DNA of 64,000 nucleotides, taken from NCBI RefSeq assembly GCF_030294945.1, contig NZ_AP018448.1:8094501-8158500 (forward strand), in the 5' to 3' direction. Positions 8,441 through 17,650 of this stretch are shown one piece after another. Source of the stretch: Streptomyces graminofaciens. Its GTDB lineage: Bacteria > Actinomycetota > Actinomycetes > Streptomycetales > Streptomycetaceae. A program made the translations under genes and the position numbers. Each line of letters opens with the position of its first letter. Position 1 is the stretch's first letter. The notes under the pieces are model-generated. The model saw only the letters and a list, made by a program, of their open reading frames with translations, was not told the DNA's origin and searched no databases.

Positions 8441-10267
8441 GTGAATCAGATGCAGGGCCTGCTCCTCGCGGGCCGCTACCGGCTCGTCGACATCCTGGGC
8501 AGTGGTGGGATGGGCCGGGTGTGGCGTGCGCACGACGAGGTGCTGCACCGGGCGGTCGCGATCAAGGAGTTGACCGCGGCACTCTACGTGTCGGAGAACG
8601 AGCAGACGGTACTGCTCAAGCGGACCCGCGCCGAGGCGCGCGCGGCCGCGCGGATCAACCACTCGGCCGTCGTCACCGTGCACGACGTGCTGGAGCACGA
8701 CGGCCGGCCGTGGATCGTCATGGAACTGGTCGAGGGACGCTCGCTGGCCGACGAGGTCAGGGACGCGGGGCGAGTCGAGGGGCGCGAGGCGGCGCGCATC
8801 GGCCTATGGGTGCTGCGCGCGCTGCGGGCCGCACACGACGCCGGGGTGCTGCACCGCGATGTGAAGCCGGGGAACGTGCTGCTCGCCGAGGACGGCCGGG
8901 TCATGCTGACCGACTTCGGCATCGCCCAGGTCGAGGGCGACACGACCATCACTCGCACCGGGGAGATCGTCGGTTCCGTCGACTACATCGCCCCCGAACG
9001 AGTGCGCGGGCACGAGCCGGGGCCCGGCTCCGACCTCTGGTCGCTGGGCGCCACGCTGTACACGGCGGTGGAGGGCAAGTCGCCGTTCCGGCGCACCACA
9101 CCGCTCACGACCATGCAGGCCGTCGTCGGCGAGGAGGCCGCCGAGCCGACGGCCGCGGGCCCGCTGGCGCCCGTCATCACCGCGCTGCTGTGCAAGGACC
9201 CCGCCGTACGGCCGGGAATCGCGGAGGCCGAGCAGATGCTCGCGGAGGCGGCGGAGGGCCGACGGCCGAGGGTGGCACAGGCACATGTGCCCACGCAGCG
9301 GCAGACGGGGGCGGAGGGAACGCCGAGTACCGCAGGGGCTGCGGGAACAGGGCGTACGGGCGACACGACGGGTACGGCCGCTACGACTGCCGCGGCGGGT
9401 TCGGCGGCTACGACTGCCGCGGCGGCGGGCACGTCCTCGGCGGGAGTCACTGTTCCGCGCGGCCCCCACGGCGGAGGGGCGTACCTGGCCGCCTACCACT
9501 CCGGGGCCGTCACACCCGCCACACCCATCCCACCTGTCGTCATGGCCCATCAGCCGTCCTCCGTCGGCGCGAAGCAGCGCGGCCGCGGTCGTAAGTTCGT
9601 GATCGTCATCCTGCTGGCCGCGCTCGTCGGAGGTGGTGGGGCCGCGGCGATGTACTTCGCGGACAAGTGGCGTCAGGAGGACTCCTCCAGTACGTCCGGG
9701 GAGTCCGGTGCGACGGGTGCGACGGGTGCGTCCAAATCAACCGGTACGCCGGACAAGGGGACCGACGACGAGCAGCGGACCGACGACGAGCAGCGGACCG
9801 TCGGCGGTGTACCCGACGGCTGGGTGCGTGTCGACGACCCGGCGGGTTTCGGCCTCGCCCTGCCCAAGGGCTGGAAGCGGCAGGTGGACGGCGCGCAGAT
9901 CGACTACACGCCCGACGGCGGTGAGCACTTCGTACGGGTCGCCGTCGACGACTCGCCGGACTTCGACAGCCCCTATCACCACCAGCTCGACCTCGAGGAG
10001 CAGTTGCAGCGGCTCAGCGGCTACCAGAGGGTGAGCCTGGAGGAGAACACCTACCGCGACCGGCCCGGCGCGCTGTGGGACTTCACCTGGACCGCGCTGG
10101 CGAAGGACACCGAGTTCCCCGGGCCGCGCCGGGCCGTCGAACAGACGTATCTCGACCGGGACGGCGTGGAGTACACGATCTACATGTCCGCGCCCGCGGC
10201 GGACTGGGCCACCGCGAAAGAGCAGTTCGACGCGGTGCTGCGCGGCTGGCGGCCTCCGCGGAACTGA
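8441..10267 (+). CDS. Transmembrane Ser/Thr protein kinase (kinase 3 of the cluster)
   Basis: A 608-residue receptor-type kinase with all catalytic signatures: LGSGGMGRVW, VAIKEL, HRDVKPGN (His138, Asp140), DFG (Asp158) and APERVRG. A Thr/Ala/Gly linker leads to one membrane helix at about 385-406. The juxtamembrane spacer contains an exact 18-base duplication encoding TDDEQR twice (9768-9803). The outside domain starts with GFGLALPKGWK and matches the domain of the sister kinases. GTG at 8441 follows GCGGGG closely; ATG at 8450 and TTG at 8429 are alternatives that change only a few residues. Confidence 0.93.
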   Translation: MNQMQGLLLAGRYRLVDILGSGGMGRVWRAHDEVLHRAVAIKELTAALYVSENEQTVLLKRTRAEARAAARINHSAVVTVHDVLEHDGRPWIVMELVEGRSLADEVRDAGRVEGREAARIGLWVLRALRAAHDAGVLHRDVKPGNVLLAEDGRVMLTDFGIAQVEGDTTITRTGEIVGSVDYIAPERVRGHEPGPGSDLWSLGATLYTAVEGKSPFRRTTPLTTMQAVVGEEAAEPTAAGPLAPVITALLCKDPAVRPGIAEAEQMLAEAAEGRRPRVAQAHVPTQRQTGAEGTPSTAGAAGTGRTGDTTGTAATTAAAGSAATTAAAAGTSSAGVTVPRGPHGGGAYLAAYHSGAVTPATPIPPVVMAHQPSSVGAKQRGRGRKFVIVILLAALVGGGGAAAMYFADKWRQEDSSSTSGESGATGATGASKSTGTPDKGTDDEQRTDDEQRTVGGVPDGWVRVDDPAGFGLALPKGWKRQVDGAQIDYTPDGGEHFVRVAVDDSPDFDSPYHHQLDLEEQLQRLSGYQRVSLEENTYRDRPGALWDFTWTALAKDTEFPGPRRAVEQTYLDRDGVEYTIYMSAPAADWATAKEQFDAVLRGWRPPRN

Positions 10268-10407
10268 CGGCAGGAGTTGCGGAAGTGGCGGGTGGGGCGG
10301 CCGTCGGACGCCGTTGAGCCCTCGGTGGGGGGCGTACGCGCGGCGCGCGTACGTCGCTTGTCGGCCAGGCCGGTGCCGGGCACCGGAGGGTTTCGGTCCG
10401 GTGCGGC

Positions 10408-12237
10408 ATGATGGGGCGCATGGGGACCGAGGGGGAGAGCGTCCGTGTCATAGCGGGCCGATACCGGCTGGAGGCCAGAATCGGCCGCGGCGGTATGGGC
10501 ATCGTATGGCGTGCCACCGACCAGCTCCTCGGACGGCGCGTGGCGGTCAAGGAGCTCGCCTTCGACCCCTCGCTCCCGCAGGAGGAGTCCCGGCAGCAGC
10601 GTGAGCGCACCCTGCGCGAGGCGCGGGCGGTCGCACGGCTGAGCCACCCCCACATCATCGTCGTGCACGACGTCGTCGAGGAGGACGAACGCCCGTACAT
10701 CGTGATGGAGCTGATCGACGGCGGTTCGCTCGCGGAGCGGATCGCGGCGCATGGCCCGGTGGACGCCCGCGAGGCCGCCCGGATCGGCATCGATCTGCTG
10801 GGCGCGTTGCGCCGGGCCCACGACGCCGGGGTTCTGCACCGGGATCTCAAGCCGGCGAACGTCCTGGTGGAGGCGGGTACCGACCGGGTCGTGCTCACCG
10901 ACTTCGGCATCGCCCAGGTCGCGGGCGCGACCACGCTCACCGAGAGCGGTGCCTTCGTCGGTTCGCCCGAGTACACGGCACCCGAGCGGATGTCCGGCGT
11001 CCGCACCGGGCCGGAGTCCGACCTGTGGTCGCTGGGCGCGCTGCTCTGCACGGTCCTGAGCGGTGAATCGCCGTTCCGGCGGGACTCGTTGGGCGGGGTC
11101 CTGCACGCCGTCGTCTTCGACGAGATCCGGCCACCGGCACAGGCCGCGCCCCTGCTCCCCGTCGTACGGGGCCTGCTGGAGCGCGACCCGGACCTACGGC
11201 TCGACGCGGCCGAGGCGGAGCGGTTGCTGCAGGCCTTCCGGGACACGGGCCGTACGCCGAAGCCGGCGACGGGGCACACACAGGGCAGGCACACGCACGG
11301 CAGGCACACTCCGGGCAGGCACACCCCCGGGCTTCATCTGCCTGGCCGGTACACACCGACCCGGCGGGACGTACCGCATCCGACACCGCCCCCGTCCCCG
11401 CCTCCGGTGCACGACGATGCCGGGGCCGGGCCCGAGCCCGCTGAGGGACCCGGTCCCTCGGAGGCAGCTCACCGCGAACAGCCCCTGCAGTCGCCACCGC
11501 AACAGCAGCCGCCGCGACCGCATTCCACGCGGAGTGTGCTGGTCGCGGCCGCGCTGGTGGCGGCCATGGCCGGTGCGGGCGTCTCGGCGGCGGCCCTGCT
11601 GCTGCGGGACGGGAGCGGCGAGGGGGTCGGTACGCCGACGAGTTCGGCTCCCCGTACGCCGGACGCATCGGAGCCGGCGGAAACGCAGGGAACAGGGGGA
11701 ACACCGACCACCCCGAGCGGTGGTTCCAGCTCGACCCCGTCGTCCGTGACGCCCTCGGCGACGAACACGCGCTCGGGGGCGGCCACCGCGCCCACCGTGC
11801 CCTCCGGGTACCGGCTCGCCGAGGACGAGCGGGGGTTCAGCCTCGCCGTGCCGGAGGACTTCACGCGGGTGCCGCAGGGGAAGCGGGTGTTCTACATGTC
11901 GCCGGGGGAGACCTTCCGCATCGGCATCAAACTCGCCGAGCCGGAGGAGGGCGGGCCACTCGGCGTGATGCGGCGCGCGCACGCGAAGGGGCCCTCCACG
12001 AACCCCGGGTACCACGACGGCCGGGTCACCGAGACCACGCACGACGGCCGGCCCGCCGCGCTCTGGGAGTTCACCTGGGACGGCTTCAGCGAGGCCGAGG
12101 GGGCGCGGCACACGTACGACCTCTGCTGGGAGCAGGACGGACGCCTGTACGACGTGTGGGTGTCGGCGCCGGTCGGGAACGTGAGCGAGGCGAAGGAGTA
12201 CTTCGACGTGGCGGTGGACACCTTCGTACGTAACTAA
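10408..12237 (+). CDS. Transmembrane Ser/Thr protein kinase with His/Gly-rich linker (kinase 4)
   Basis: A 609-residue kinase with IGRGGMGIVW, VAVKEL, HRDLKPAN (His144, Asp146), DFG (Asp165) and APERMSG. After the catalytic domain the linker has a repeated His/Gly/Arg/Thr motif (units like GRHTPGRHTPG, about residues 289-318) that could bind metal, which is inference. A single membrane helix lies at about 373-398, then a Thr/Ser-rich spacer and the shared outside domain (GFSLAVPEDF). ATG codons at 10408, 10411 and 10420 are all possible; none has a clear ribosome site, and the kinase fold begins about ten residues later in every case. Confidence 0.92.
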   Translation: MMGRMGTEGESVRVIAGRYRLEARIGRGGMGIVWRATDQLLGRRVAVKELAFDPSLPQEESRQQRERTLREARAVARLSHPHIIVVHDVVEEDERPYIVMELIDGGSLAERIAAHGPVDAREAARIGIDLLGALRRAHDAGVLHRDLKPANVLVEAGTDRVVLTDFGIAQVAGATTLTESGAFVGSPEYTAPERMSGVRTGPESDLWSLGALLCTVLSGESPFRRDSLGGVLHAVVFDEIRPPAQAAPLLPVVRGLLERDPDLRLDAAEAERLLQAFRDTGRTPKPATGHTQGRHTHGRHTPGRHTPGLHLPGRYTPTRRDVPHPTPPPSPPPVHDDAGAGPEPAEGPGPSEAAHREQPLQSPPQQQPPRPHSTRSVLVAAALVAAMAGAGVSAAALLLRDGSGEGVGTPTSSAPRTPDASEPAETQGTGGTPTTPSGGSSSTPSSVTPSATNTRSGAATAPTVPSGYRLAEDERGFSLAVPEDFTRVPQGKRVFYMSPGETFRIGIKLAEPEEGGPLGVMRRAHAKGPSTNPGYHDGRVTETTHDGRPAALWEFTWDGFSEAEGARHTYDLCWEQDGRLYDVWVSAPVGNVSEAKEYFDVAVDTFVRN

Positions 12238-12329
12238 AGCGGAGATAAGTGGCATCTCGCGTCACGGGTCTGTGACTGGAAAGCGACGAGAGTGGATGCA
12301 GAAGCGCTTGTCGCGATACAGATGAGCGT

Positions 12330-13985
12330 ATGAGCAGCAACGGGGGAGCCCCTTACGGGTCCGACGACACGACCAGTTTCGAACTGCAACCGCCGCAGCC
12401 GATCGTGCCGTATCCGGGGAACCCGTATGCGCAACCCGCGCAAGTGGCTCCCCAGTTGCCCCCGCCGTCGCTCCAGGACCCCGGTACCGGACGCCTCATC
12501 GCTGGTCGTTACCGGCTGCTCGCCAAGCTCGGGCACGGCGGTATGGGTACGGTCTGGCGGGCCAAGGACGAGACGGTGGACCGGGAGGTCGCCGTAAAGG
12601 AGCCCCGCGTACCGGACCATCTTTCCGAGCGTGAACGGGCCAACGCCTACGAGCGGATGCGGCGGGAGGCGCGCGCGGCGGCCCGGCTCGACCATCCGTC
12701 GGTCGTCAACGTGCACGACGTGGCCGTCGTGGACGGCCGGCCGTGGATCGTGATGGAGCTGGTGCGGGGCCGTTCGCTGGGCGCCGCGCTCCAGGAGGGC
12801 ACCCTCGGGGTGCGTGAAGCGGCGAGAATCGGCCTCGAGGTGCTGGGCGCGCTGGAGGCCGCGCACACGGCGGGCATCCTGCACCGCGACGTCAAGCCCG
12901 ACAACGTCCTCCTCGGCCGCCACGACCGGGTCGTCCTCACCGACTTCGGTATCGCCCAGATCGAGGGCGAGACCAATCTGACGGACACCGGCGGCTTCGT
13001 CGGCTCGCCCGAGTACATCGCGCCCGAGCGGGTTCTCGGCCAGCGCCCCGGCCCTGCCTCGGACCTCTGGTCGCTCGGGGTCGTCCTCTACGCGGCCACG
13101 GAGGGCGTCTCCCCGTTCCGCCGCAGCAACACCCCGGCGACCCTGCAGTCCGTGCTCAACTCCACGCCCGCTCCGCCCGCTTCGGCGAGCGGGCCGCTGG
13201 CCGAGGTCATCAACGGCCTGCTGGAGAAGGACCCCGCGCGCCGTCCGACCGCCGCCCGCGTCCGTGACCTGCTGGAACAGGCCGCGAACCCGCCGGCCCC
13301 GGCCCCCACCCAGGTCGTCCACCACACGGCCGCCCTGGCCGCCCCGGCCGTCGGCAAGGGCGTACGGCTCGGCCCCAAAACCCTCCTCGGCCTCGGCGCG
13401 GCGGTCGTCGCGGCGGCGGTGACGGCGTATCTGGTGGTCGCCGACCCGTTCGCGGGGCCGTTGCCGGACGGGTGGAAGCAGCGGGACCTCGGTACGAAGG
13501 TCGGCGTGAGCATCGGCATGCCCGCGGAGTTCACGAAGGACAAGATCGACCCGGAGGAGACGGACGGGACGATCGCGCAGTACAGCGACCCGAGCGGACT
13601 GATCCGGATCGCCGTGGACCGCGACATCAAGAAGGACGACGAGGAGGGCGAGATCCCGGAGACCGCGCTCGACAAGGCGTTCGAGGACTGGACCGGCCTC
13701 AAGGACGGCGAGTACACCATCGACATCGCCGACGAGCCCGCGCCCAAGGGCGGGCCGAAGGAGACCAAGTACCAGGGCCGCGACGCCGCCGAGAACACCG
13801 TCGTCTACACGACGACGGACTCGCGAGCCCCGCGCCTCCGCGAGGCCCGGTTCCTCTACTACAGGGCGACCGGCGGCGACATGTACCGGCTGTGGATCGA
13901 CTGCCCGGGCAAGGGCCACTTCACCGAGGAGGGCCGGGAGATCGCCAGGACGGTGGTCGAGACCTTGGAGATCGACAACCTGTAG
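12330..13985 (+). CDS. Transmembrane Ser/Thr protein kinase (kinase 5)
   Basis: A 551-residue kinase with a Pro/Gln-rich tail of about 55 residues before the catalytic domain. Motifs: LGHGGMGTVW, VAVKEP, HRDVKPDN (His185, Asp187), DFG (Asp205) and APERVLG, so activity is expected. The membrane helix is at about 346-368, and the outside domain is Asp/Glu/Lys-rich but still has the family ending (YRLWIDCPGKGHF). ATG at 12330 has no ribosome site. A GATACA element ends only nine bases before it, so a leaderless or nearly leaderless message is possible. Confidence 0.92.
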   Translation: MSSNGGAPYGSDDTTSFELQPPQPIVPYPGNPYAQPAQVAPQLPPPSLQDPGTGRLIAGRYRLLAKLGHGGMGTVWRAKDETVDREVAVKEPRVPDHLSERERANAYERMRREARAAARLDHPSVVNVHDVAVVDGRPWIVMELVRGRSLGAALQEGTLGVREAARIGLEVLGALEAAHTAGILHRDVKPDNVLLGRHDRVVLTDFGIAQIEGETNLTDTGGFVGSPEYIAPERVLGQRPGPASDLWSLGVVLYAATEGVSPFRRSNTPATLQSVLNSTPAPPASASGPLAEVINGLLEKDPARRPTAARVRDLLEQAANPPAPAPTQVVHHTAALAAPAVGKGVRLGPKTLLGLGAAVVAAAVTAYLVVADPFAGPLPDGWKQRDLGTKVGVSIGMPAEFTKDKIDPEETDGTIAQYSDPSGLIRIAVDRDIKKDDEEGEIPETALDKAFEDWTGLKDGEYTIDIADEPAPKGGPKETKYQGRDAAENTVVYTTTDSRAPRLREARFLYYRATGGDMYRLWIDCPGKGHFTEEGREIARTVVETLEIDNL

Positions 13986-14050
13986 CCGGCCGTGACCTCC
14001 GGCGCCCCTCCACCCCCTACGATGCCCGTGTCGCGTGCATGATCGGCGGA

Positions 14051-14105
14051 CGAGCGAGTTGAGCGGTCGAGCAAGTTGAGCGGTCGAGCGAGTTGAGCGG
14101 GTCGA
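14051..14105 (+). repeat. 17-base tandem repeat before the lipid kinase gene
   Basis: Three near-identical copies of CGAGCGAGTTGAGCGGT begin at 14051, 14068 and 14085, with one A/G variant in copy two and a final-base variant in copy three. A partial fourth copy follows. The array ends about 20 bases before the GTG start of the lipid kinase. Confidence 0.85.
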
Positions 14106-14124
14106 GCGGAAGAGGTGGACGGGC

Positions 14125-15516
14125 GTGGGCATCGAGCTTCTCGACGGGCGTGCTCACGCCAGACAGAGATGGGCCGCGAGGGGCGCGCTCGGCTGCGCGG
14201 GCCTCGCCGTACTGCTGCCGCTCGGCTACGCGCGGGAGGCGAGCCTGCTGCTCGTCGCCGGGGTCCTGATCGGCGTCGGCCTCACCCTGGCCTCGCTCTG
14301 GTGGGTACTGACCCGGCGCGGGATCGTCCGGGCGGCGGCGGGCGCGCTGGCCGTGGCCGCGCCGGTCGGCGTGATCTGGTGGTTCGCCGTTGTCAACCTG
14401 CTGTGGGTCGTGGTCGTGTCCATGGCCCTGTGGGGCGTGGCCGTCTGGTCCGGGAAGTTCGCGCTCAGCAGCACCAAGTCGCACCACGTGCACATCCCCG
14501 AGCATCATGCGCCCCCGCCCACGCGTCCCTTCCTCATCATGAACCCCAAGTCCGGGGGCGGGAAGGTCGATCGGTTCCGGCTGAAGGAGAAGGCCGAGCG
14601 GCTCGGGGCCACGGTCCATCTGCTCGATCCCGCGCACCACGAGGACGTCGCCGTGCTGGCGCGGGACGCCGTCAGGAACGGGGCCGACCTGCTCGGCGTC
14701 GCCGGTGGGGACGGCACCCAGGCCCAGGTGGCCGCGATCGCGGCGGCGTACGACGTACCCCTCCTCGTCATCTCCGCGGGCACCCGCAACCACTTCGCCA
14801 TGGACCTCGGGCTCGACCGCGGCGACCCGGCCGCCTGCCTCGACGCCCTCACCGACAAGGGCGTCGAACTGCATGTCGACCTCGGCTACGCGAGCGGCCA
14901 CCCCTTCGTCAACAACGCCTCGTTCGGCGCGTACGCCGCTGTCGTGCAGAGCCCGGCGTACCGCGACGACAAGGTCGGTACGACGCTGGAGCTGCTGCCG
15001 GAGCTGCTCACGCACCAGCGGGGGCCTCGGCTCACCGCCCGCATCGGGGACTCCGTGATCGACGCGCCGCAGGCGGTGCTCGTCAGCAACAACGTCTACC
15101 GCAGCGACGACCTCGTCGGGCTCGGCCGCCGGGAGCGGCTGGACGCCGGGGTGATGGGGGTCATCGGCGTCCGGGTCGACAGCGCCGCCGAGGCCGCCCA
15201 GCTGCTGCTCGGGGCGAACGCGCCCGGGATCAGCCTCCTCGTCGCCGACCAGGTCGTCGTGGACGCCGACCAGGACACCATCGAGGTCGGCATCGACGGA
15301 GAGGCACTCGTCCTGCCCACACCTGTCTCGTGCCGGATCGCGCCGGGCGCGCTGCGGGTACGGGTGCCGCGCGACCGGCCCGGCGTACCGGAGCCCAAAC
15401 CGCCACTGGACTGGCGCCGGTTGCGCAAGCTCGCGGCGGCGGTCGGCCGCACGGCCCTGCCGAAGCACCGGGAGCGGTACGGGTGGGCGCAGGACATGTG
15501 GAACCGGTGGCGCTGA
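14125..15516 (+). CDS. Diacylglycerol kinase-family lipid kinase, membrane-bound
   Basis: A 463-residue protein with three or four membrane helices in the first 115 residues, followed by a DAGK catalytic domain (PF00781). Nucleotide-binding motifs are clear: NPKSGGGK at 140-147 and GGDGT at 194-198. The family (DgkB, YegS and sphingosine kinase-like) phosphorylates diacylglycerol or related lipids with ATP; the actual lipid is not readable here. The membrane N-terminus is an addition compared with the roughly 300-residue DgkB type. The start is GTG at 14125. It sits between kinases 5 and 6 on the same strand. Confidence 0.88.
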   Translation: MGIELLDGRAHARQRWAARGALGCAGLAVLLPLGYAREASLLLVAGVLIGVGLTLASLWWVLTRRGIVRAAAGALAVAAPVGVIWWFAVVNLLWVVVVSMALWGVAVWSGKFALSSTKSHHVHIPEHHAPPPTRPFLIMNPKSGGGKVDRFRLKEKAERLGATVHLLDPAHHEDVAVLARDAVRNGADLLGVAGGDGTQAQVAAIAAAYDVPLLVISAGTRNHFAMDLGLDRGDPAACLDALTDKGVELHVDLGYASGHPFVNNASFGAYAAVVQSPAYRDDKVGTTLELLPELLTHQRGPRLTARIGDSVIDAPQAVLVSNNVYRSDDLVGLGRRERLDAGVMGVIGVRVDSAAEAAQLLLGANAPGISLLVADQVVVDADQDTIEVGIDGEALVLPTPVSCRIAPGALRVRVPRDRPGVPEPKPPLDWRRLRKLAAAVGRTALPKHRERYGWAQDMWNRWR

Positions 15517-15592
15517 ACTCCCCCGCCAGTGGGGGAGGGGCCGACCGAGTGGTACGTCGACAAGGTCCGTGCCCGCGCGGTAGTGATGGGGC

Positions 15593-17368
15593 ATGAGCGA
15601 GGGCGAACATTCGCGCGACGGACTTTCGTACGACGGATCGCGTGACGGATCGCGTGACGGATCGTACAGCGGGCTTTCGGGTGGCGAAGGTCTGCCGACC
15701 AGTCGGCTGATCGGCAACCGCTACCGCCTCACCGAACGCATCGGCTCCGGTGGCATGGGCACCGTGTGGAAGGCCGTCGACGGGCGCGTCGAGCGTGAAG
15801 TCGCCGTCAAACAACCCAGGCTGCCGCGCGACCCGGAGGACCCGGAGGGCGAGGCCCGCCGCCGGGCCGCCCACCGGCTCTACCGTGAGGCCCGGGCCGC
15901 CGCCCGCGTCGACCACCCGTCCGCCGTCACCATCCATGACGTGGTGAACGAGGACGGACTCCCGTGGATCGTCATGGAGTTGGTCCGTGGCGAGTCCCTC
16001 CAGGACGTGCTCCGGCGTGGCGCTCTCTCCCCCGCCGAGTCCGCCCGCATCGGCCTCGCCGTCGTCGGCGCGCTGCACGCCGCGCACAGCGTCGGCATCG
16101 TCCACCGTGACGTCAAGCCCGCCAACGTCCTCCTCGGACCGCACGGCCGCGTCGTCCTCACCGACTTCGGCATCGCCCACGTCCAGGGCGAGGAATCGCT
16201 GACCGTGAGTGGGGAGTTCGTCGGCTCGCTGGAGTTCGTCGCCCCCGAGCGCATGTCCGGGCACGGCACCGCGGGCCCGCCCTCCGACCTGTGGTCCCTG
16301 GGCGTCCTGCTGTACACGGCCGTCGAGGGCTGGTCCCCCTTCCGCCGCCCGGCCCTGGAGTCGACCCTCGCCGCGGTCCTCTCCGACGAGCCGCCGAAGC
16401 CCGAGCGGGCGGGCCCCCTCGCCCCGGTCGTCGTCCGTCTGCTGGCCAAGGACCCCGCGGAGCGGCCCGAGGCCGACGAGGTCGCCGCGATCCTGGAGGC
16501 GGTGGCGGCGGGCCGTGAGCCGGACGAGCCGGAGCTGGGCGCCCAGCGTCCGGCCGGGCTCCAGCAGTTGGGCGAGGACGTGGGCACGGTACGGCTCGGG
16601 GGTGCCCCTGCCCGGCCCTCTTCACGGGAGGACGCGCCGGAAGCCGTACGGGAAGAGCCCCCTGAAGACCTCCAGGCACAACTCCCGACAGAGCCCCCGG
16701 TCGTACGACACCGCCCCACCCCCCGCCCGCCCAGGCGCCGCTCGGGCCGGCTCCTCGTGGTCTCGGCGGTCACCGGCGCCCTGCTCGCCGCTGGAGGCGT
16801 CTGGTTCGGGACGTCCCTCGTCAAGGACGACGGCGGCGAGTTGGTCATGGGCAGCGGAACGCCCGGGGACGGGGGTGGTGACAGCCCCGTCGCGACCAGC
16901 CCCACCCCGGGCGCGCGGTGGGTCGAACACCGCGAGAAGGCCCTCGACGCCGTCCTCTCCCTCCCGAGCCCCTACGAACGGCTCCGCGCGCAGGGCGGCG
17001 AGGACGACCAGCCGCGCACGGTCACATACGAGGGCGAGGACGTCATCCGGGTCCGGCTCACGCTGTGGGACGAGGCGCCCGCCTCGCCCATGAAGCAGGC
17101 CAAGGACTCCACCGACATCGTGGGGAACGACGTGAAGTCCACCGCGCAGTACACCTCCACCAGCTTCCACGAGCAGGAGGCCGTCCTGGCCGACACCACC
17201 CACTACTTGGACGGCACGCCCACCCGCGTCATGGAGCTGATCGTCCGCACCGACGACGACCGGATGTACGAGCTGCGCGTGGACATGCCGAAGGGGACGG
17301 CGGACGAGAAGAAGGGCACCGCGGTTTTCAAGGGCGCCCGGGACCGCCTGAAGATCCCCACGACGTGA
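15593..17368 (+). CDS. Transmembrane Ser/Thr protein kinase (kinase 6)
   Basis: A 591-residue kinase. The first 35 residues are Ser/Asp/Gly-rich, with DGSRDGSRDGS encoded by a 12-base tandem repeat near 15637-15662. The catalytic domain has IGSGGMGTVW, VAVKQP, HRDVKPAN (His171, Asp173), DFG (Asp191) and APERMSG. A Pro/Arg-rich linker precedes one membrane helix at about 382-408. The outside domain is the most divergent of the group. ATG at 15593 follows GATGGGG. The last codons and the TGA stop fall inside the tandem-repeat array that follows. Confidence 0.92.
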   Translation: MSEGEHSRDGLSYDGSRDGSRDGSYSGLSGGEGLPTSRLIGNRYRLTERIGSGGMGTVWKAVDGRVEREVAVKQPRLPRDPEDPEGEARRRAAHRLYREARAAARVDHPSAVTIHDVVNEDGLPWIVMELVRGESLQDVLRRGALSPAESARIGLAVVGALHAAHSVGIVHRDVKPANVLLGPHGRVVLTDFGIAHVQGEESLTVSGEFVGSLEFVAPERMSGHGTAGPPSDLWSLGVLLYTAVEGWSPFRRPALESTLAAVLSDEPPKPERAGPLAPVVVRLLAKDPAERPEADEVAAILEAVAAGREPDEPELGAQRPAGLQQLGEDVGTVRLGGAPARPSSREDAPEAVREEPPEDLQAQLPTEPPVVRHRPTPRPPRRRSGRLLVVSAVTGALLAAGGVWFGTSLVKDDGGELVMGSGTPGDGGGDSPVATSPTPGARWVEHREKALDAVLSLPSPYERLRAQGGEDDQPRTVTYEGEDVIRVRLTLWDEAPASPMKQAKDSTDIVGNDVKSTAQYTSTSFHEQEAVLADTTHYLDGTPTRVMELIVRTDDDRMYELRVDMPKGTADEKKGTAVFKGARDRLKIPTT

Positions 17369-17515
17369 CCGGGGCAGATCCCCAGATGTGACCGGGACGG
17401 ATCCGCACGATGTGACCGGGGCCGGATCCCCACCACGTGACCGGGGCCCGATCCCCACCACGTGACCGAGACGGATCTCCACCACGTGGCCGAGACGGAT
17501 CTCCACGATGTGACC
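17350..17515 (+). repeat. 24-25-base tandem-repeat array starting at the kinase 6 stop codon
   Basis: About six degenerate units of the form TGACCGGGGCCGGATCCCC plus ACCACG run from the last codons of kinase 6 to 17515. The TGA of the first unit is the stop codon of the kinase gene. Most units contain GGGG and CCCC (or TCTCC) a few bases apart and could fold into small hairpins. A GTG within the array opens a frame into the downstream gene, but this is not the likely start. Confidence 0.85.
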
Positions 17516-17601
17516 AAGTCGCGACCGTGGGCGCCCAACGCGCTGATCAGCATATTCATGCCACTGATCACTGGCGCGATGGGCGGGGCCTGTGAAACCC
17601 T

Positions 17602-17617
17602 GTTACCGCCGGGTACC
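17602..17617. promoter_or_regulatory. Candidate operator, imperfect palindrome TTACCGCCGGGTAC
   Basis: GTTACCGCCGGGTACC lies 33 bases before the aldehyde dehydrogenase start. It resembles the palindromes bound by TetR-type regulators of fatty-acid and lipid genes in actinobacteria, which is inference. Thirteen of its bases recur at 46885-46898 in front of the M23 peptidase. Confidence 0.35.
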
Positions 17618-17650
17618 CAAAGTCGTCCGGTCCGGAATACCCTGCGCGTC

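Noticed and set aside
17462..17650. N-terminal extension of the aldehyde dehydrogenase
   Set aside because: It translates tandem-repeat DNA and has no ribosome site; the ATG at 17651 is better.
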